Source: Clostridia bacterium (lineage in GTDB: Bacteria > Bacillota > Clostridia > Christensenellales > CAG-917). From it: DNA of 38,560 nt. The DNA lies in contig CAAFLX010000010.1 in NCBI GenBank assembly GCA_900763875.1, positions 1 through 38,560 on the forward strand, written 5' to 3'. Shown piece by piece: positions 24,519 through 32,403 of the stretch. The stretch's first letter is position 1. Each line of letters starts with the position of its first letter. Position numbers and translations under genes: made by a program. The notes beneath the pieces are model-generated. The model did no database searches. It had not been told where the DNA came from and saw only the letters and a list, made by a program, of their open reading frames with translations.

Positions 24519-24546
24519 AAAAAAGCGTGCTGCGGCACGCTTTTTT
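24519..24546. terminator. Bidirectional terminator between convergent genes
   Basis: Perfect 12-bp stem AAAAAAGCGTGC / GCACGCTTTTTT with loop TGCG. Confidence 0.92.
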
Positions 24547-24680
24547 GTTGGGTTGGTCGGCTCTGTAAAGTTGGTTTGAGGATATTTTCTCGCCTTTTGG
24601 TGTGTCCGAGTTGATATTCCTCTCTTTTTATTTTGAGTTTGGATTGTCTTTTGTCTTGCGGCAGTTGCGATTTGCAACGA

Positions 24681-25307
24681 TTATTTCATAACGTAGTGAT
24701 TGGTGTAAACGCCGTTTCTTGACGTGTCCGCACTCTCGATGATCATCTTGAAAAGATATGCGTTGGCATTGGAATCAAACTCATAGCGCACGTCAAACGT
24801 GAAAGTCGAGCCTTTGACGATATAGCCGTCGTCGCCGAGGGTGTTGTCCGTGACGAAATAGAGCGTATAGCGCGCGCTCGGATTGGTGGAAAAATAGTCG
24901 GACAAGTTGGCTTTTTGCTCGATATAATACCAAGTTTCGTCGTTGTCAACGCCCATCATTTTGATTGACGTCTTTCCAAAACGTCCATCGAAGTTGGTGG
25001 TGAAATAGTCAAAATATGTCTTTGCGTTCTCCTCAAAAACGTCCTTGCTCGGGCAAGGCTGTGAGAAGAAATAGCCGTTGCCGAACCATTCGATTGTTGT
25101 GTGCATATCCCCCGTCAATCCGTTTGGCGCAGGGAGATTGGCAAGTCCGCGCGCTTCGAGTTCTTGTTGAGAAAACCACGCGGAGTCATCTCTCGTATTG
25201 CCCGTATCGGGAGTTTCGCCACCGCCCGTATTGCCGCACGCAACAAGCGCGACGCACGCGGAAAGCGCAACAATCAAACAGCATACAACCGTAAATGTTC
25301 TTTTCAT
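24681..25307 (-). CDS. Predicted lipoprotein of unknown function
   Basis: A 208-residue lipoprotein: MKRTFTVV followed by a hydrophobic core and lipobox LVAC, then a Gly/Thr/Asp linker. The mature part looks like a single alpha/beta domain with many aromatics (TIEWFGNGYFFSQ, KTYFDYFTTNFDG, TFDVRYEFDSNANAYLFKM). The family is not recognised. AGAGGTG before 25307 and a promoter at 25380-25408 support this start; upstream in-frame sequence is not signal-like. Confidence 0.82.
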   Translation of the reverse strand: MKRTFTVVCCLIVALSACVALVACGNTGGGETPDTGNTRDDSAWFSQQELEARGLANLPAPNGLTGDMHTTIEWFGNGYFFSQPCPSKDVFEENAKTYFDYFTTNFDGRFGKTSIKMMGVDNDETWYYIEQKANLSDYFSTNPSARYTLYFVTDNTLGDDGYIVKGSTFTFDVRYEFDSNANAYLFKMIIESADTSRNGVYTNHYVMK

Positions 25308-25379
25308 ATTTATCACCTCTTTTGTCGTCGAAAGGGCTTGCCTCTCAACGCCGCGGCTTGCATATTTGCCGCATATATT

Positions 25380-25408
25380 AGGATACAACCTCTTTGAAAA
25401 TCTTGCAA
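25380..25408 (-). promoter_or_regulatory. Promoter of lipoprotein gene 24681-25307
   Basis: TTGCAA (25403-25408), a 17-bp spacer and TATCCT (25380-25385) on the minus strand. The -35 lies within an 18-bp perfect palindrome built from AAAATCTTG and CAAGATTTT. Confidence 0.6.
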
Positions 25409-25417
25409 GATTTTTTG

Positions 25418-25460
25418 AAAAACGCGCCGTTTGACAATGTTGTCTTTTTGGCGCGCTTTT
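25418..25460 (-). terminator. Terminator of the small membrane protein gene
   Basis: AAAAACGCGCC (25418-25428) pairs with GGCGCGCTTTT (25450-25460); the loop holds an inner GACAA/TTGTC pair. A T run follows on the minus strand. Confidence 0.75.
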
Positions 25461-25468
25461 GTCGGTGA

Positions 25469-25822
25469 TTATTCGACAGTTCCGTCCTTTGCGTCATCCG
25501 TGCTGTCGGCATCGGAGCGAGAGCAAGACGCACAGTCGCAGGAGCTTTGAGAGCAAGCGGATTGCTCGTCGTCCTTCAAATCGTCAATCCAATAGATTTT
25601 GTCCTTTACCGCAAGCGACACTATGTCGATGACGCACAGCACCCAGCCGCCGAAAATCATAAGAACGATTGAAAGCACAACGCCTAGAACGCTGTCTTTT
25701 TGCACGCTTTTGGCAAGGCGATAGAGGTTTGCAGGGACGTCCCAAAGCAGACAGAGCAAAATCTTTGCAATCTTGTCAAGACCTTGATACCAAGCAAGAT
25801 ATTTTTTTGCAAATTCTTCCAT
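25469..25822 (-). CDS. Small membrane protein with Cys-rich acidic tail
   Basis: A 117-residue protein. An amphipathic N-terminal region (LDKIAKILLCLLWDVPANLY) is followed by a membrane span (about 45-72, VLGVVLSIVLMIFGGWVLCV onward) and the segment KDKIYWIDDL. The tail is low complexity with five cysteines (ACSQSSCDCASCSRSDADS) and acidic residues, and could bind metal or be redox active; this is only compositional. The family is not recognised. A GGAGG site and a consensus promoter at 25855-25883 support it as a gene. Confidence 0.8.
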   Translation of the reverse strand: MEEFAKKYLAWYQGLDKIAKILLCLLWDVPANLYRLAKSVQKDSVLGVVLSIVLMIFGGWVLCVIDIVSLAVKDKIYWIDDLKDDEQSACSQSSCDCASCSRSDADSTDDAKDGTVE

Positions 25823-25854
25823 TGTTTTATTCCTCCATATTTTTTACGTCGAAT

Positions 25855-25883
25855 GTTTTAGCACCGATCGGACAAATTGTCAA
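25855..25883 (-). promoter_or_regulatory. Promoter of the small membrane protein gene
   Basis: TTGACA (25878-25883), a 17-bp spacer and TAAAAC (25855-25860). The remaining stretch to 26122 holds no supported gene; it contains a palindrome ATAAACAA-CGA-TTGTTTAT at 25917-25935. Confidence 0.7.
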
Positions 25884-26122
25884 CTATGCAATGGCAAAAA
25901 TCTATCGTTTTTTATGATAAACAACGATTGTTTATTATATTTTGCAACAACAGAGCAAATGCGGCTGTGACGTTGACGCGCAATCGTTTGGCAAAACAGC
26001 GGAGCGCGGCGGTTTGAATATTATCAAAGTATTTCCGTTTGCAATCGCTGTATTTGCGCTTTCTAAAACAACGTTTTCCCTGCTTTTTTCTCGGCAATAT
26101 TTTCGGCTTGCAAAATATGTTG

Positions 26123-26151
26123 TTGTGAAAACCTTTTTGCGGTGGTATAAT
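26123..26151 (+). promoter_or_regulatory. Promoter of fhs
   Basis: TTGTGA (26123-26128), a 17-bp spacer and TATAAT (26146-26151), about 28 nt before the ATG. Confidence 0.8.
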
Positions 26152-26179
26152 TTTGCTTATCTGATGATTGGAGAAAAAT

Positions 26180-27856
26180 ATGGCGTTCAAATCCGATATC
26201 GAAATTGCACAAAGCGCAAAATTGCTCCCCATATGCGACGTGGCAACAAGGGCAGGCATCGACCTCGACCTCATTGAAAACTATGGCAAATACAAGGCGA
26301 AAATCGACTACGCGCCCATTTTGCAATCAGGCAAAAAGAGGGGCAAGCTCGTGCTTGTCACCGCAATCACCCCCACCCCTGCCGGCGAGGGAAAAACCAC
26401 CACAACCATCGGTCTTGCCGACGGTCTTAGGCTCATAGGCAAAAACGCGGTGGTTGCTTTGCGCGAGCCGTCGCTCGGGCCTGTGTTCGGTCTAAAAGGC
26501 GGCGCAACGGGCGGCGGATATGCCCAAGTCGTGCCTATGGAGGACATCAACCTGCACTTCACGGGCGACTTCCACGCAATCGGAGCGGCAAACAATTTGC
26601 TTGCGGCAATGCTTGACAACCACATCCACCAAGGCAACGAGCTTGGCATAGACGTGAAAAAAATCACCTGGAAAAGATGCGTGGATATGAACGACAGACA
26701 ACTGCGCGTCATCGAGGACGGACTTGGCGGCAAGGCAAACGGCACGCCGAGAAAGGACGGCTTCGATATCACGGTTGCAAGCGAAATTATGGCGGTGCTG
26801 TGCCTTGCCTCATCTCTTGAAGATTTGAAAGAGAGGCTTTCAAAAATCATAGTCGGCTACACCTATGACGACAAGCCCGTAACCTGCGCCGATTTGAAAG
26901 CGCAAGGCGCAATGACGGTGCTGTTGAAAGACGCCCTAAAACCCAACCTTGTCCAAACGCTCGGCGGCACTCCGGCGTTTGTGCACGGAGGCCCGTTTGC
27001 AAACATCGCACACGGCTGCAACAGCGTGATTGCAACTCAAACGGCACTTTATCTGTCCGATTTTGCTGTTACAGAGGCTGGTTTCGGCGCAGACCTAGGT
27101 GCAGAGAAGTTTTTTGACATCAAGTGTCGCAAGGCAAATCTCACGCCTGACGCGGTGGTTGTCGTGGCAACCGTGCGCGCTTTGAAGATGCACGGCGGCG
27201 CACAAAAACAAGACCTTTCCAAAGAAGATTTAACCGCCCTCGGCAAGGGAATCCCCAATCTTTTGCGCCACGTTTCAAACGTCAAAAACGTGTATAAACT
27301 TCCTTGCGTTGTGGCGGTGAATCGCTTTGCAACCGACACGGACGACGAGATAAATTTCATCATCGACAAATGCAAGCAACTGGGCGTAAACGTGTGCTTG
27401 TCAACGGTGTGGGAAGACGGCGCGCAAGGCGGAGTGCAACTTGCAAAAGAGGTTGTGCGTCTTTGCGAGAAAGAAAAAGGCGACTTCACCTTTGCCTATG
27501 ACGATTGCGATTCAATCGCCGAAAAAATCGAAAAAGTCGTGCGCAAAGTGTACGGAGGCGACGGCATAATACTGTCGGACGAGGCACAAAACCAAATCGA
27601 AAATCTTGAAAAACTCGGCTTTGGCAACCTGCCCGTTTGCATTGCCAAAACGCAATACAGCTTTTCGGACAACCCTGCGCTTCTCGGCGCGCCGAAGCAT
27701 TTCACAATCAGCGTAAATAGCGTCAAAGTCAGCGCAGGCGCAGGTTTTGTCGTTGTGCTTACCGGCGACGTTTTGACAATGCCGGGGCTTCCAAAATCTC
27801 CTGCAGCCGAGCGCATAGACCTCACCCCCGATGGAAAAATCGTCGGATTGTTCTGA
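26180..27856 (+). CDS. fhs: Formate-tetrahydrofolate ligase
   Basis: A 558-residue enzyme that makes 10-formyltetrahydrofolate from formate, tetrahydrofolate and ATP, feeding purine synthesis and the methyl branch of one-carbon metabolism. It has the P-loop TPTPAGEGKTTTTIGL, the LREPSLGPVFGLKGGATGGG signature region, HFTGDFHAIGAANNLLAAM, and FGADLGAEKFFDIKCR. Length is normal. The start at 26180 follows GGAG with a 7-nt gap; an in-frame TTG at 26168 overlaps that site and is rejected. It is monocistronic, with promoter and terminator. Presence of Fhs alone does not prove acetogenesis. Confidence 0.97.
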   Translation: MAFKSDIEIAQSAKLLPICDVATRAGIDLDLIENYGKYKAKIDYAPILQSGKKRGKLVLVTAITPTPAGEGKTTTTIGLADGLRLIGKNAVVALREPSLGPVFGLKGGATGGGYAQVVPMEDINLHFTGDFHAIGAANNLLAAMLDNHIHQGNELGIDVKKITWKRCVDMNDRQLRVIEDGLGGKANGTPRKDGFDITVASEIMAVLCLASSLEDLKERLSKIIVGYTYDDKPVTCADLKAQGAMTVLLKDALKPNLVQTLGGTPAFVHGGPFANIAHGCNSVIATQTALYLSDFAVTEAGFGADLGAEKFFDIKCRKANLTPDAVVVVATVRALKMHGGAQKQDLSKEDLTALGKGIPNLLRHVSNVKNVYKLPCVVAVNRFATDTDDEINFIIDKCKQLGVNVCLSTVWEDGAQGGVQLAKEVVRLCEKEKGDFTFAYDDCDSIAEKIEKVVRKVYGGDGIILSDEAQNQIENLEKLGFGNLPVCIAKTQYSFSDNPALLGAPKHFTISVNSVKVSAGAGFVVVLTGDVLTMPGLPKSPAAERIDLTPDGKIVGLF

Positions 27857-27912
27857 CATCACTTTGCGCTTGCAATATGCAATTTTCTTAAAATCAACTT
27901 CAAGAAACATGC

Positions 27913-27941
27913 AAAAATCCGCCGAAAAACGGCGGATTTTT
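27913..27941. terminator. Terminator between fhs and the convergent XRE gene
   Basis: Perfect 12-bp stem AAAAATCCGCCG / CGGCGGATTTTT with an AAAAA loop; able to work in both directions. Confidence 0.93.
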
Positions 27942-27962
27942 CATATGCGTTTCGACAAAATA

Positions 27963-28148
27963 TTACAATTCTTTAACACCCAAAATATAATCGCTCGATA
28001 CGTCGAGAACGTGACAAAGTTTTGCCAGCGTGTCAAGCGCGGGGAAAATATCCTTCGTCATATATTTGGATACGGTTTGGGGCGACACGCCGATTTGGCG
28101 CGCGATTTCCTGTTGTTCCATACCGCTGTTGCGTATAACCTCTCGCAA
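27963..28148 (-). CDS. Short XRE-family regulator, start uncertain
   Basis: At least 61 residues forming one Cro/CI HTH: SGMEQQEIARQIGVSPQTVS is the recognition region and VSSDYILGVKEL the usual family ending. The TTG at 28148 begins late. In-frame upstream codons encode KNERLREV, which fits the normal family N-terminus, but the only candidate start there is a CTG near 28172, before an in-frame stop. Neither has a good ribosome site, so it may use an unusual start or have lost its N-terminus. It is divergent from the AT-rich lipoprotein gene and may regulate it. Confidence 0.7.
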   Translation of the reverse strand: MREVIRNSGMEQQEIARQIGVSPQTVSKYMTKDIFPALDTLAKLCHVLDVSSDYILGVKEL

Positions 28149-28183
28149 CCTTTCATTCTTTTCTAAGGGCAGATTTTTTTATC

Positions 28184-28213
28184 TTGACAAATAGTTTTTT
28201 TGAATGATATACT
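28184..28213 (+). promoter_or_regulatory. Promoter of the AT-rich lipoprotein gene
   Basis: TTGACA (28184-28189), an 18-bp spacer and TATACT (28208-28213), leaving a leader of about 160 nt with no recognised riboswitch. Confidence 0.7.
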
Positions 28214-28379
28214 TATTTTAGATAGTTTTCTTTTTTTTGGAGAGAAAACTTTGAAAAGTTCAACAGCGAATAATTGGACAATAATCGCGGAATCAGCACC
28301 AAACAGGCGCGGCTTGGTTGTTTTGTGCGAATTGTATTGTGCATTATGCGCTTTTGTTCTGAACATGGGAGGATTTAAA

Positions 28380-29201
28380 ATGATTAACAAAAAAAAATAT
28401 TTTGCAATTTTTATCATTATCGTAATCTTGTTTTCGATGTTAGCCCTTTTAAATGGGTGTAGTCCTGAAGACAATTCCTGGCCACCGCGCGCATTGACAA
28501 AAAAAATTACGCTTACAATTCATGATAGCGATGAAATTTATACTGTACCCGCATATGTCGGAAAAGAAGTAAGCGTTGCAAGGCAAACTATTACATCAAA
28601 ATTAGGGTATTATTTGAAAGGATATTACGATAGTAAAACTGGCGGTCAAATGTATTTTGACAGTGACGGCAGATCTGTAAGTGTTTGGTCTAACAACTAT
28701 CCAACCACCTTCTATGCGCAATGGGAAAATGTTGATAATTTTGTTTTAGCAAATAACATTGCATGGAACGACACATATAAGTTTTTCGGTGAACGTTACT
28801 TATCTTTCCACTGTACCGATGGAATCAAAAAGAGCGCGATTGCAGGAAATCGTTCAAGAAATGTACATATAACCGTCCGTTTCAAAATACAATGTCCTGC
28901 ATATGCTGGTTTTGGCAATGATCCCAATAAAACTTTAGACAGAGCTTTGTTTATCGTAGACAAAAACGATACCAGTGCAGAAATCTATGCTAAAAAGTAT
29001 TTTTCCGTGTATGGACTCGATTACAACGAGGTTTCACTTGATTTTACCGTCAATGCACGAGTTTTTACCGAAAGCAATTATAACAAAAAACAATCGTTGG
29101 CGGTCTTCCTTAAATTTATTGGGAGCCAGTACTATCCAACATACATCAAAGACATAAAAATCTCCTGTTATATAATGCCTGCAATAAACGATAATGTCTA
29201 A
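28380..29201 (+). CDS. AT-rich lipoprotein with one InlB-like repeat
   Basis: A 273-residue predicted lipoprotein: MINKKKYFAIFIIIVILFSM, then lipobox LNGC. Residues 45-110 look like one Listeria-Bacteroides repeat (LGYYLKGYYDSKTGGQ, closing with TTFYAQW). The C-terminal 150 residues are a beta-rich domain of no known family. The start has GGAGG 7 nt upstream. Codon use is visibly richer in A and T than in neighbouring genes, many codons ending in A or T, which suggests recent acquisition or weak expression. It is divergent from a short XRE regulator. Confidence 0.82.
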   Translation: MINKKKYFAIFIIIVILFSMLALLNGCSPEDNSWPPRALTKKITLTIHDSDEIYTVPAYVGKEVSVARQTITSKLGYYLKGYYDSKTGGQMYFDSDGRSVSVWSNNYPTTFYAQWENVDNFVLANNIAWNDTYKFFGERYLSFHCTDGIKKSAIAGNRSRNVHITVRFKIQCPAYAGFGNDPNKTLDRALFIVDKNDTSAEIYAKKYFSVYGLDYNEVSLDFTVNARVFTESNYNKKQSLAVFLKFIGSQYYPTYIKDIKISCYIMPAINDNV

Positions 29202-29257
29202 GCAGATTTACGCATAAATGTTAATGTGATATCTCCTACCTTTTACCACCTTGAGGT

Positions 29258-29286
29258 TTCACTTATAAAAACGAGCCCCATATAAT
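29258..29286 (+). promoter_or_regulatory. Promoter of dapB, nearly leaderless geometry
   Basis: TTCACT (29258-29263), a 17-bp spacer and TATAAT (29281-29286). The ATG follows after 10 nt and no Shine-Dalgarno is present. Confidence 0.65.
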
Positions 29287-29296
29287 ATGCTTTAAT

Positions 29297-30187
29297 ATGA
29301 AAGTGATTCTTGTGGGAGCGGCAGGGCGAATGGGCGGGCAGATGCTTGCCCTGTTGCAAAGTTTGCAAAACGTTGAGATTGTTGCCGTGGACGAAAAATA
29401 TCCAAGCGGAGATTTGACCTCTTTTGACAGCAAAAACAGTATTTTCAACACCGACGCAATCGGTTGCAGTGAACAACACGACGGTTGCGACGAGCAAATC
29501 AACGGTTGCGGAGAGAAAAACGACTGCTTTTGCAGCCGACACAGCGATTGCAAAAAGACGGTTTACGGCATAAAACAGTGCAAAAATATCCGTGACGTTC
29601 ACGAATCGGCGGACGTTGTCGTTGATTTTTCCTTGCACACGGCGGCGCGAGAAGTTGCGGAGTTTGCGGTGGAGCGCAACATTCCTCTTGTCGTTGCAAC
29701 AACGGGGCATACGCCCTCGGAGCGTGCGTATATCGAGCGTGCAAGCAAGCAAATACCCGTATTTATGGCAAGCAATATGTCACTTGCAATGGCGCATCTA
29801 AAAGAGTTTGCGGCTAGGCTTGCCACCGCTTTTCCCGATGCGGATATAGAAATTGTAGAGGCTCATCACTCAAACAAGTTGGACGCTCCGAGCGGCACGG
29901 CACTGTCCGTTGCCAACGCTATCGTCAAGCGGCGCGGCTTTGGCAAGGTTTTTGTCGGCAGAGGCGAAAAGCGCGAAAGAGGCGAAATCAACGTCCATTC
30001 CCTGCGCATCGGCGCGTCGCTTGGCGAACACACGGTGATTGTGGACACAAAAAACGAACGCATTATCCTTGCTCATCAAACCTTTTCGCGTGCGGTCTAC
30101 GCCGAGGGCGCACTGCGCGCCGTCCGATTTGTCTTGTCCCGCCCGGTTGGGCTCTACGGCATATCCGATTTGCTTGACGACTTCTAA
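29297..30187 (+). CDS. dapB: Dihydrodipicolinate reductase with Cys-rich insertion
   Basis: A 296-residue 4-hydroxy-tetrahydrodipicolinate reductase of the lysine/diaminopimelate pathway, reducing its substrate with NAD(P)H. The nucleotide site is GAAGRMG (8-14). ADVVVDFS and VVATTGHTP follow. The catalytic and substrate motif is EAHHSNKLDAPSGTAL (from Glu188), and the late HSLRIGASLGEHTVIV is normal. The usual length is about 250 residues. The excess is an insertion at about 44-95, between the second and third beta strands of the Rossmann fold, containing eight cysteines. Its core is encoded by a 21-bp tandem repeat (29461-29523). The flanking fold is intact, so the enzyme is probably active. 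No Shine-Dalgarno; possible leaderless start. Confidence 0.94.
   Translation: MKVILVGAAGRMGGQMLALLQSLQNVEIVAVDEKYPSGDLTSFDSKNSIFNTDAIGCSEQHDGCDEQINGCGEKNDCFCSRHSDCKKTVYGIKQCKNIRDVHESADVVVDFSLHTAAREVAEFAVERNIPLVVATTGHTPSERAYIERASKQIPVFMASNMSLAMAHLKEFAARLATAFPDADIEIVEAHHSNKLDAPSGTALSVANAIVKRRGFGKVFVGRGEKRERGEINVHSLRIGASLGEHTVIVDTKNERIILAHQTFSRAVYAEGALRAVRFVLSRPVGLYGISDLLDDF
29461..29523 (+). repeat. 21-bp tandem repeat inside dapB
   Basis: Three degenerate 21-bp units, each starting CGGTTGC and encoding GC-x-E-(Q/K)-x-x, followed by two more decayed units. All are in frame. Confidence 0.8.
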
Positions 30188-30244
30188 TTTCTTTGCCGTT
30201 CGTTTGTGTTGTTTGCGCTCTTTTGCCTAGAAAAAGTTTTTTGC

Positions 30245-30273
30245 TTGAATTTAATCTAAATTTAAGATACAAT
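30245..30273 (+). promoter_or_regulatory. Promoter of the response regulator gene, with direct repeats
   Basis: TTGAAT (30245-30250), a 17-bp spacer and TACAAT (30268-30273). TTTAA occurs at 30250-30254 and 30261-30265, an 11-bp spacing like that of OmpR/PhoB-type sites, hinting at autoregulation. Confidence 0.7.
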
Positions 30274-30326
30274 TTGTAATATAGCGTTGAAAAGAGTTTA
30301 TTACCTGTTTTTTGACGGAGGTGCGT

Positions 30327-31007
30327 ATGAGAATACTGCTTGTGGAAGACGAAAAGGAGCTGTCAAGAGCGTTGGCTCAAATGCTGATGAAGGACGGCTA
30401 TGACGTCGATTGCGTATATGACGGTGCAGACGGGCTGAATTTTGCCTCGACGGGAATGTACGATATGATTTTGCTTGATGTGATTATGCCCAAAATGAAC
30501 GGTTTCGAGGTGCTTGCAACCCTGCGCCAAAGAAAACTCGAAACCCCGGTGATTATGCTCACGGCTCTCACGGACGAGAACGACAAGATATCGGGACTTG
30601 ACAAGGGCGCGGACGACTATGTGTCAAAACCCTTCTCTTTCAACGAGCTTTCCGCACGTATCCGCGCGGTGTTGAGAAGACGCGGCAAACTGCTTTCGGA
30701 CAACAAGCTCGAATATCAAAACGCGTCGCTTGACCTCACCACTTTTACGCTGTCCACGCAAAACGGCAGCATCAACCTGACAGGCAAGGAGTTCGAGCTG
30801 TTGCGCTACCTCTTTGAATACCCCAACTTTGTTGCGACAAAAGAGAATCTCATCCTCAAAGCGTGGGGCTTGAACAGCGAGTTTGAATCGAACAATCTTG
30901 AAGTGTATATGTCTTTCTTGCGCAAGAAACTCACCCACCTCGGCGCGAATTTCACAATCGAATCGGTGCGCGGCGTGGGCTACAAACTCTCGCAATCAAA
31001 GATGTAA
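30327..31007 (+). CDS. OmpR/PhoB-family response regulator
   Basis: A 226-residue two-component regulator. The receiver domain (1-118) has the acidic pair in LLVEDEKE, phosphoacceptor Asp51 in MILLDVIMP, Thr in MLTALTD and Lys in YVSKPFS. The C-terminal winged helix (about 130-224) has TGKEFELLRYLFEYPN, the recognition region LEVYMSFLRKKL and the RGVGYKL wing. A GGAGGTG site 5 nt before the ATG fixes the start; an upstream TTG start is rejected. It is probably partnered by the kinase at 31105, though a terminator and a separate promoter lie between them. The regulon is unknown. Confidence 0.96.
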   Translation: MRILLVEDEKELSRALAQMLMKDGYDVDCVYDGADGLNFASTGMYDMILLDVIMPKMNGFEVLATLRQRKLETPVIMLTALTDENDKISGLDKGADDYVSKPFSFNELSARIRAVLRRRGKLLSDNKLEYQNASLDLTTFTLSTQNGSINLTGKEFELLRYLFEYPNFVATKENLILKAWGLNSEFESNNLEVYMSFLRKKLTHLGANFTIESVRGVGYKLSQSKM

Positions 31008-31018
31008 TCAACAAAAAC

Positions 31019-31041
31019 AAGGCGCGCTATCGCGCCTTTTT
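31019..31041 (+). terminator. Terminator between response regulator and kinase genes
   Basis: AAGGCGCG-CTAT-CGCGCCTTTTTG, a strong short stem with a T run. Confidence 0.88.
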
Positions 31042-31067
31042 GTTTTGCACAAAACAAGTTTTATCAC

Positions 31068-31097
31068 TTGATTTTGTCGGGATAAACCCCTTATAAT
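31068..31097 (+). promoter_or_regulatory. Promoter of the kinase gene, leaderless geometry
   Basis: TTGATT (31068-31073), an 18-bp spacer and TATAAT (31092-31097). The ATG comes 7 nt after the -10 box; no Shine-Dalgarno. Confidence 0.7.
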
Positions 31098-31104
31098 GTG
31101 ATAT

Positions 31105-32361
31105 ATGGATATAATCAAAAAACAACGCGTCAACTACACTGTGACAACCACCCTCATTGCGGCGATTTTTTTGTTTGTGGTTTTGGGCGGTCTGTTCGGC
31201 GTTGTGTACGGCTCGAACGACGTTTTTATCGGCAAGGCTCTGGACAAGGCTCTTGAAAATCCCGAACACTACAACGACGCCGTTGCAAACGACCTTAGAT
31301 GTATCTTCATCTACAGGGACTCCGCCGGCAAGGTGTATATCGACGGCAACACCGACGTCTACGGCGACGACGCAACCGACATCATTTTGAAAGCAATCGT
31401 CACGTCAAACGGCAAGTTTGAGTACAACGACAGATACTTTGTCGTCGCATCAAGGCAACGCCCCAATTTCACGCTGTTTGCGCTCATCGACCGCACGAGC
31501 TATCACAAGCAACTTGTCAACACCGCGATTATGGTTGCGCTTCTCTACTGCTGCTCGGTGATATTCGTCGCTTTGCTTGCACTGTTGTCCTCGGCAAGAC
31601 TCCTCTTCCCAGTGTCGTCAGCAATGACGAAACAGCGCGACCTCATCGCCAACGCCTCGCACGAGCTGAAAACGCCGCTCACAATCATCGCGACCAACCT
31701 CAGCGTCATAAAGAGCGAGCCGAACTCCACCGTTCAAGACAACGAAAAGTGGATAACGTCCATTTCAACGCAACTTGTGCGTATGCGTGACCTTGTCAAC
31801 AGCATGCTCGAACTGAGCAAGCTCGAACAGAGCGAACTCCAAAAACAAGACGTCAACCTCAGCGAGATAGCCGAGGGCGCGTGCCTTGAATTTGAGGCAA
31901 CGTGCTTTGAAAAAGACGTGAAACTCATCACCGATATCAAACCCGATTTGCACGTTTGCGGCGAATCCAAATCTCTTGAACGCCTCGTCGTAATTTTGCT
32001 CGACAACGCCATTAAGTACTCAGGCGAAAAGGGCAAGGTCGGTTTGCGCCTCTTTTTGGACGGAAAACGCGTGCATATGTCGGTTATGAACACGGGCGAG
32101 AGCATCTCCAAAGAGGACGCAAAGCACGTTTTTGACAGATTCTACCGCACCGACGGCGCAAGACAAAACAAGGACAGCCAAAGTTTCGGCTTGGGACTTT
32201 CCATTGCGGCGGCAACCGTAAAAGCGCACTGCGGCGAGATAGACTGCCACGGCATAGAGGGCAAAGGCACGGTTTTCGACGTGTATATCCCCACCCTCAA
32301 AACATCGAAGGACGGCACTCCTATCGCCCCGAAAAAGAAAAAGAAATTGTTTGAACTGTGA
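31105..32361 (+). CDS. Membrane sensor histidine kinase
   Basis: A 418-residue kinase. Two membrane spans (about 13-36 and 139-165) bracket a roughly 100-residue extracytoplasmic sensor domain with no recognised family. No HAMP domain is evident. The dimerisation domain holds the H box with His186 (NASHELKTPLTI). The ATPase domain has the N box (LLDNAIKYS), a degenerate D box region around VMNTGESI, the F box (HVFDRFYRTD) and the GLGLSIAAATV G box. The C-terminus is Lys-rich. It should phosphorylate the response regulator encoded just upstream. The short distance from the -10 box suggests a leaderless transcript. Confidence 0.95.
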   Translation: MDIIKKQRVNYTVTTTLIAAIFLFVVLGGLFGVVYGSNDVFIGKALDKALENPEHYNDAVANDLRCIFIYRDSAGKVYIDGNTDVYGDDATDIILKAIVTSNGKFEYNDRYFVVASRQRPNFTLFALIDRTSYHKQLVNTAIMVALLYCCSVIFVALLALLSSARLLFPVSSAMTKQRDLIANASHELKTPLTIIATNLSVIKSEPNSTVQDNEKWITSISTQLVRMRDLVNSMLELSKLEQSELQKQDVNLSEIAEGACLEFEATCFEKDVKLITDIKPDLHVCGESKSLERLVVILLDNAIKYSGEKGKVGLRLFLDGKRVHMSVMNTGESISKEDAKHVFDRFYRTDGARQNKDSQSFGLGLSIAAATVKAHCGEIDCHGIEGKGTVFDVYIPTLKTSKDGTPIAPKKKKKLFEL

Positions 32362-32363
32362 TT

Positions 32364-32391
32364 AAAAGCGCACCCGAAGGTGCGCTTTTTT
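32364..32391 (+). terminator. Terminator of the kinase gene
   Basis: Perfect stem AAAAGCGCACC-CGAA-GGTGCGCTTTT with a T run, starting 3 nt after the stop codon. Confidence 0.93.
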
Positions 32392-32403
32392 ATAATATAT
32401 CAT

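Noticed and set aside
26100..26180. Tetrahydrofolate riboswitch upstream of fhs
   Set aside because: The leader after the promoter is under 30 nt, too short, and no aptamer core is visible.
25942..26277. Plus-strand open frame of about 110 codons before fhs
   Set aside because: No ribosome site, no recognisable domain, and it overlaps the fhs promoter and start.
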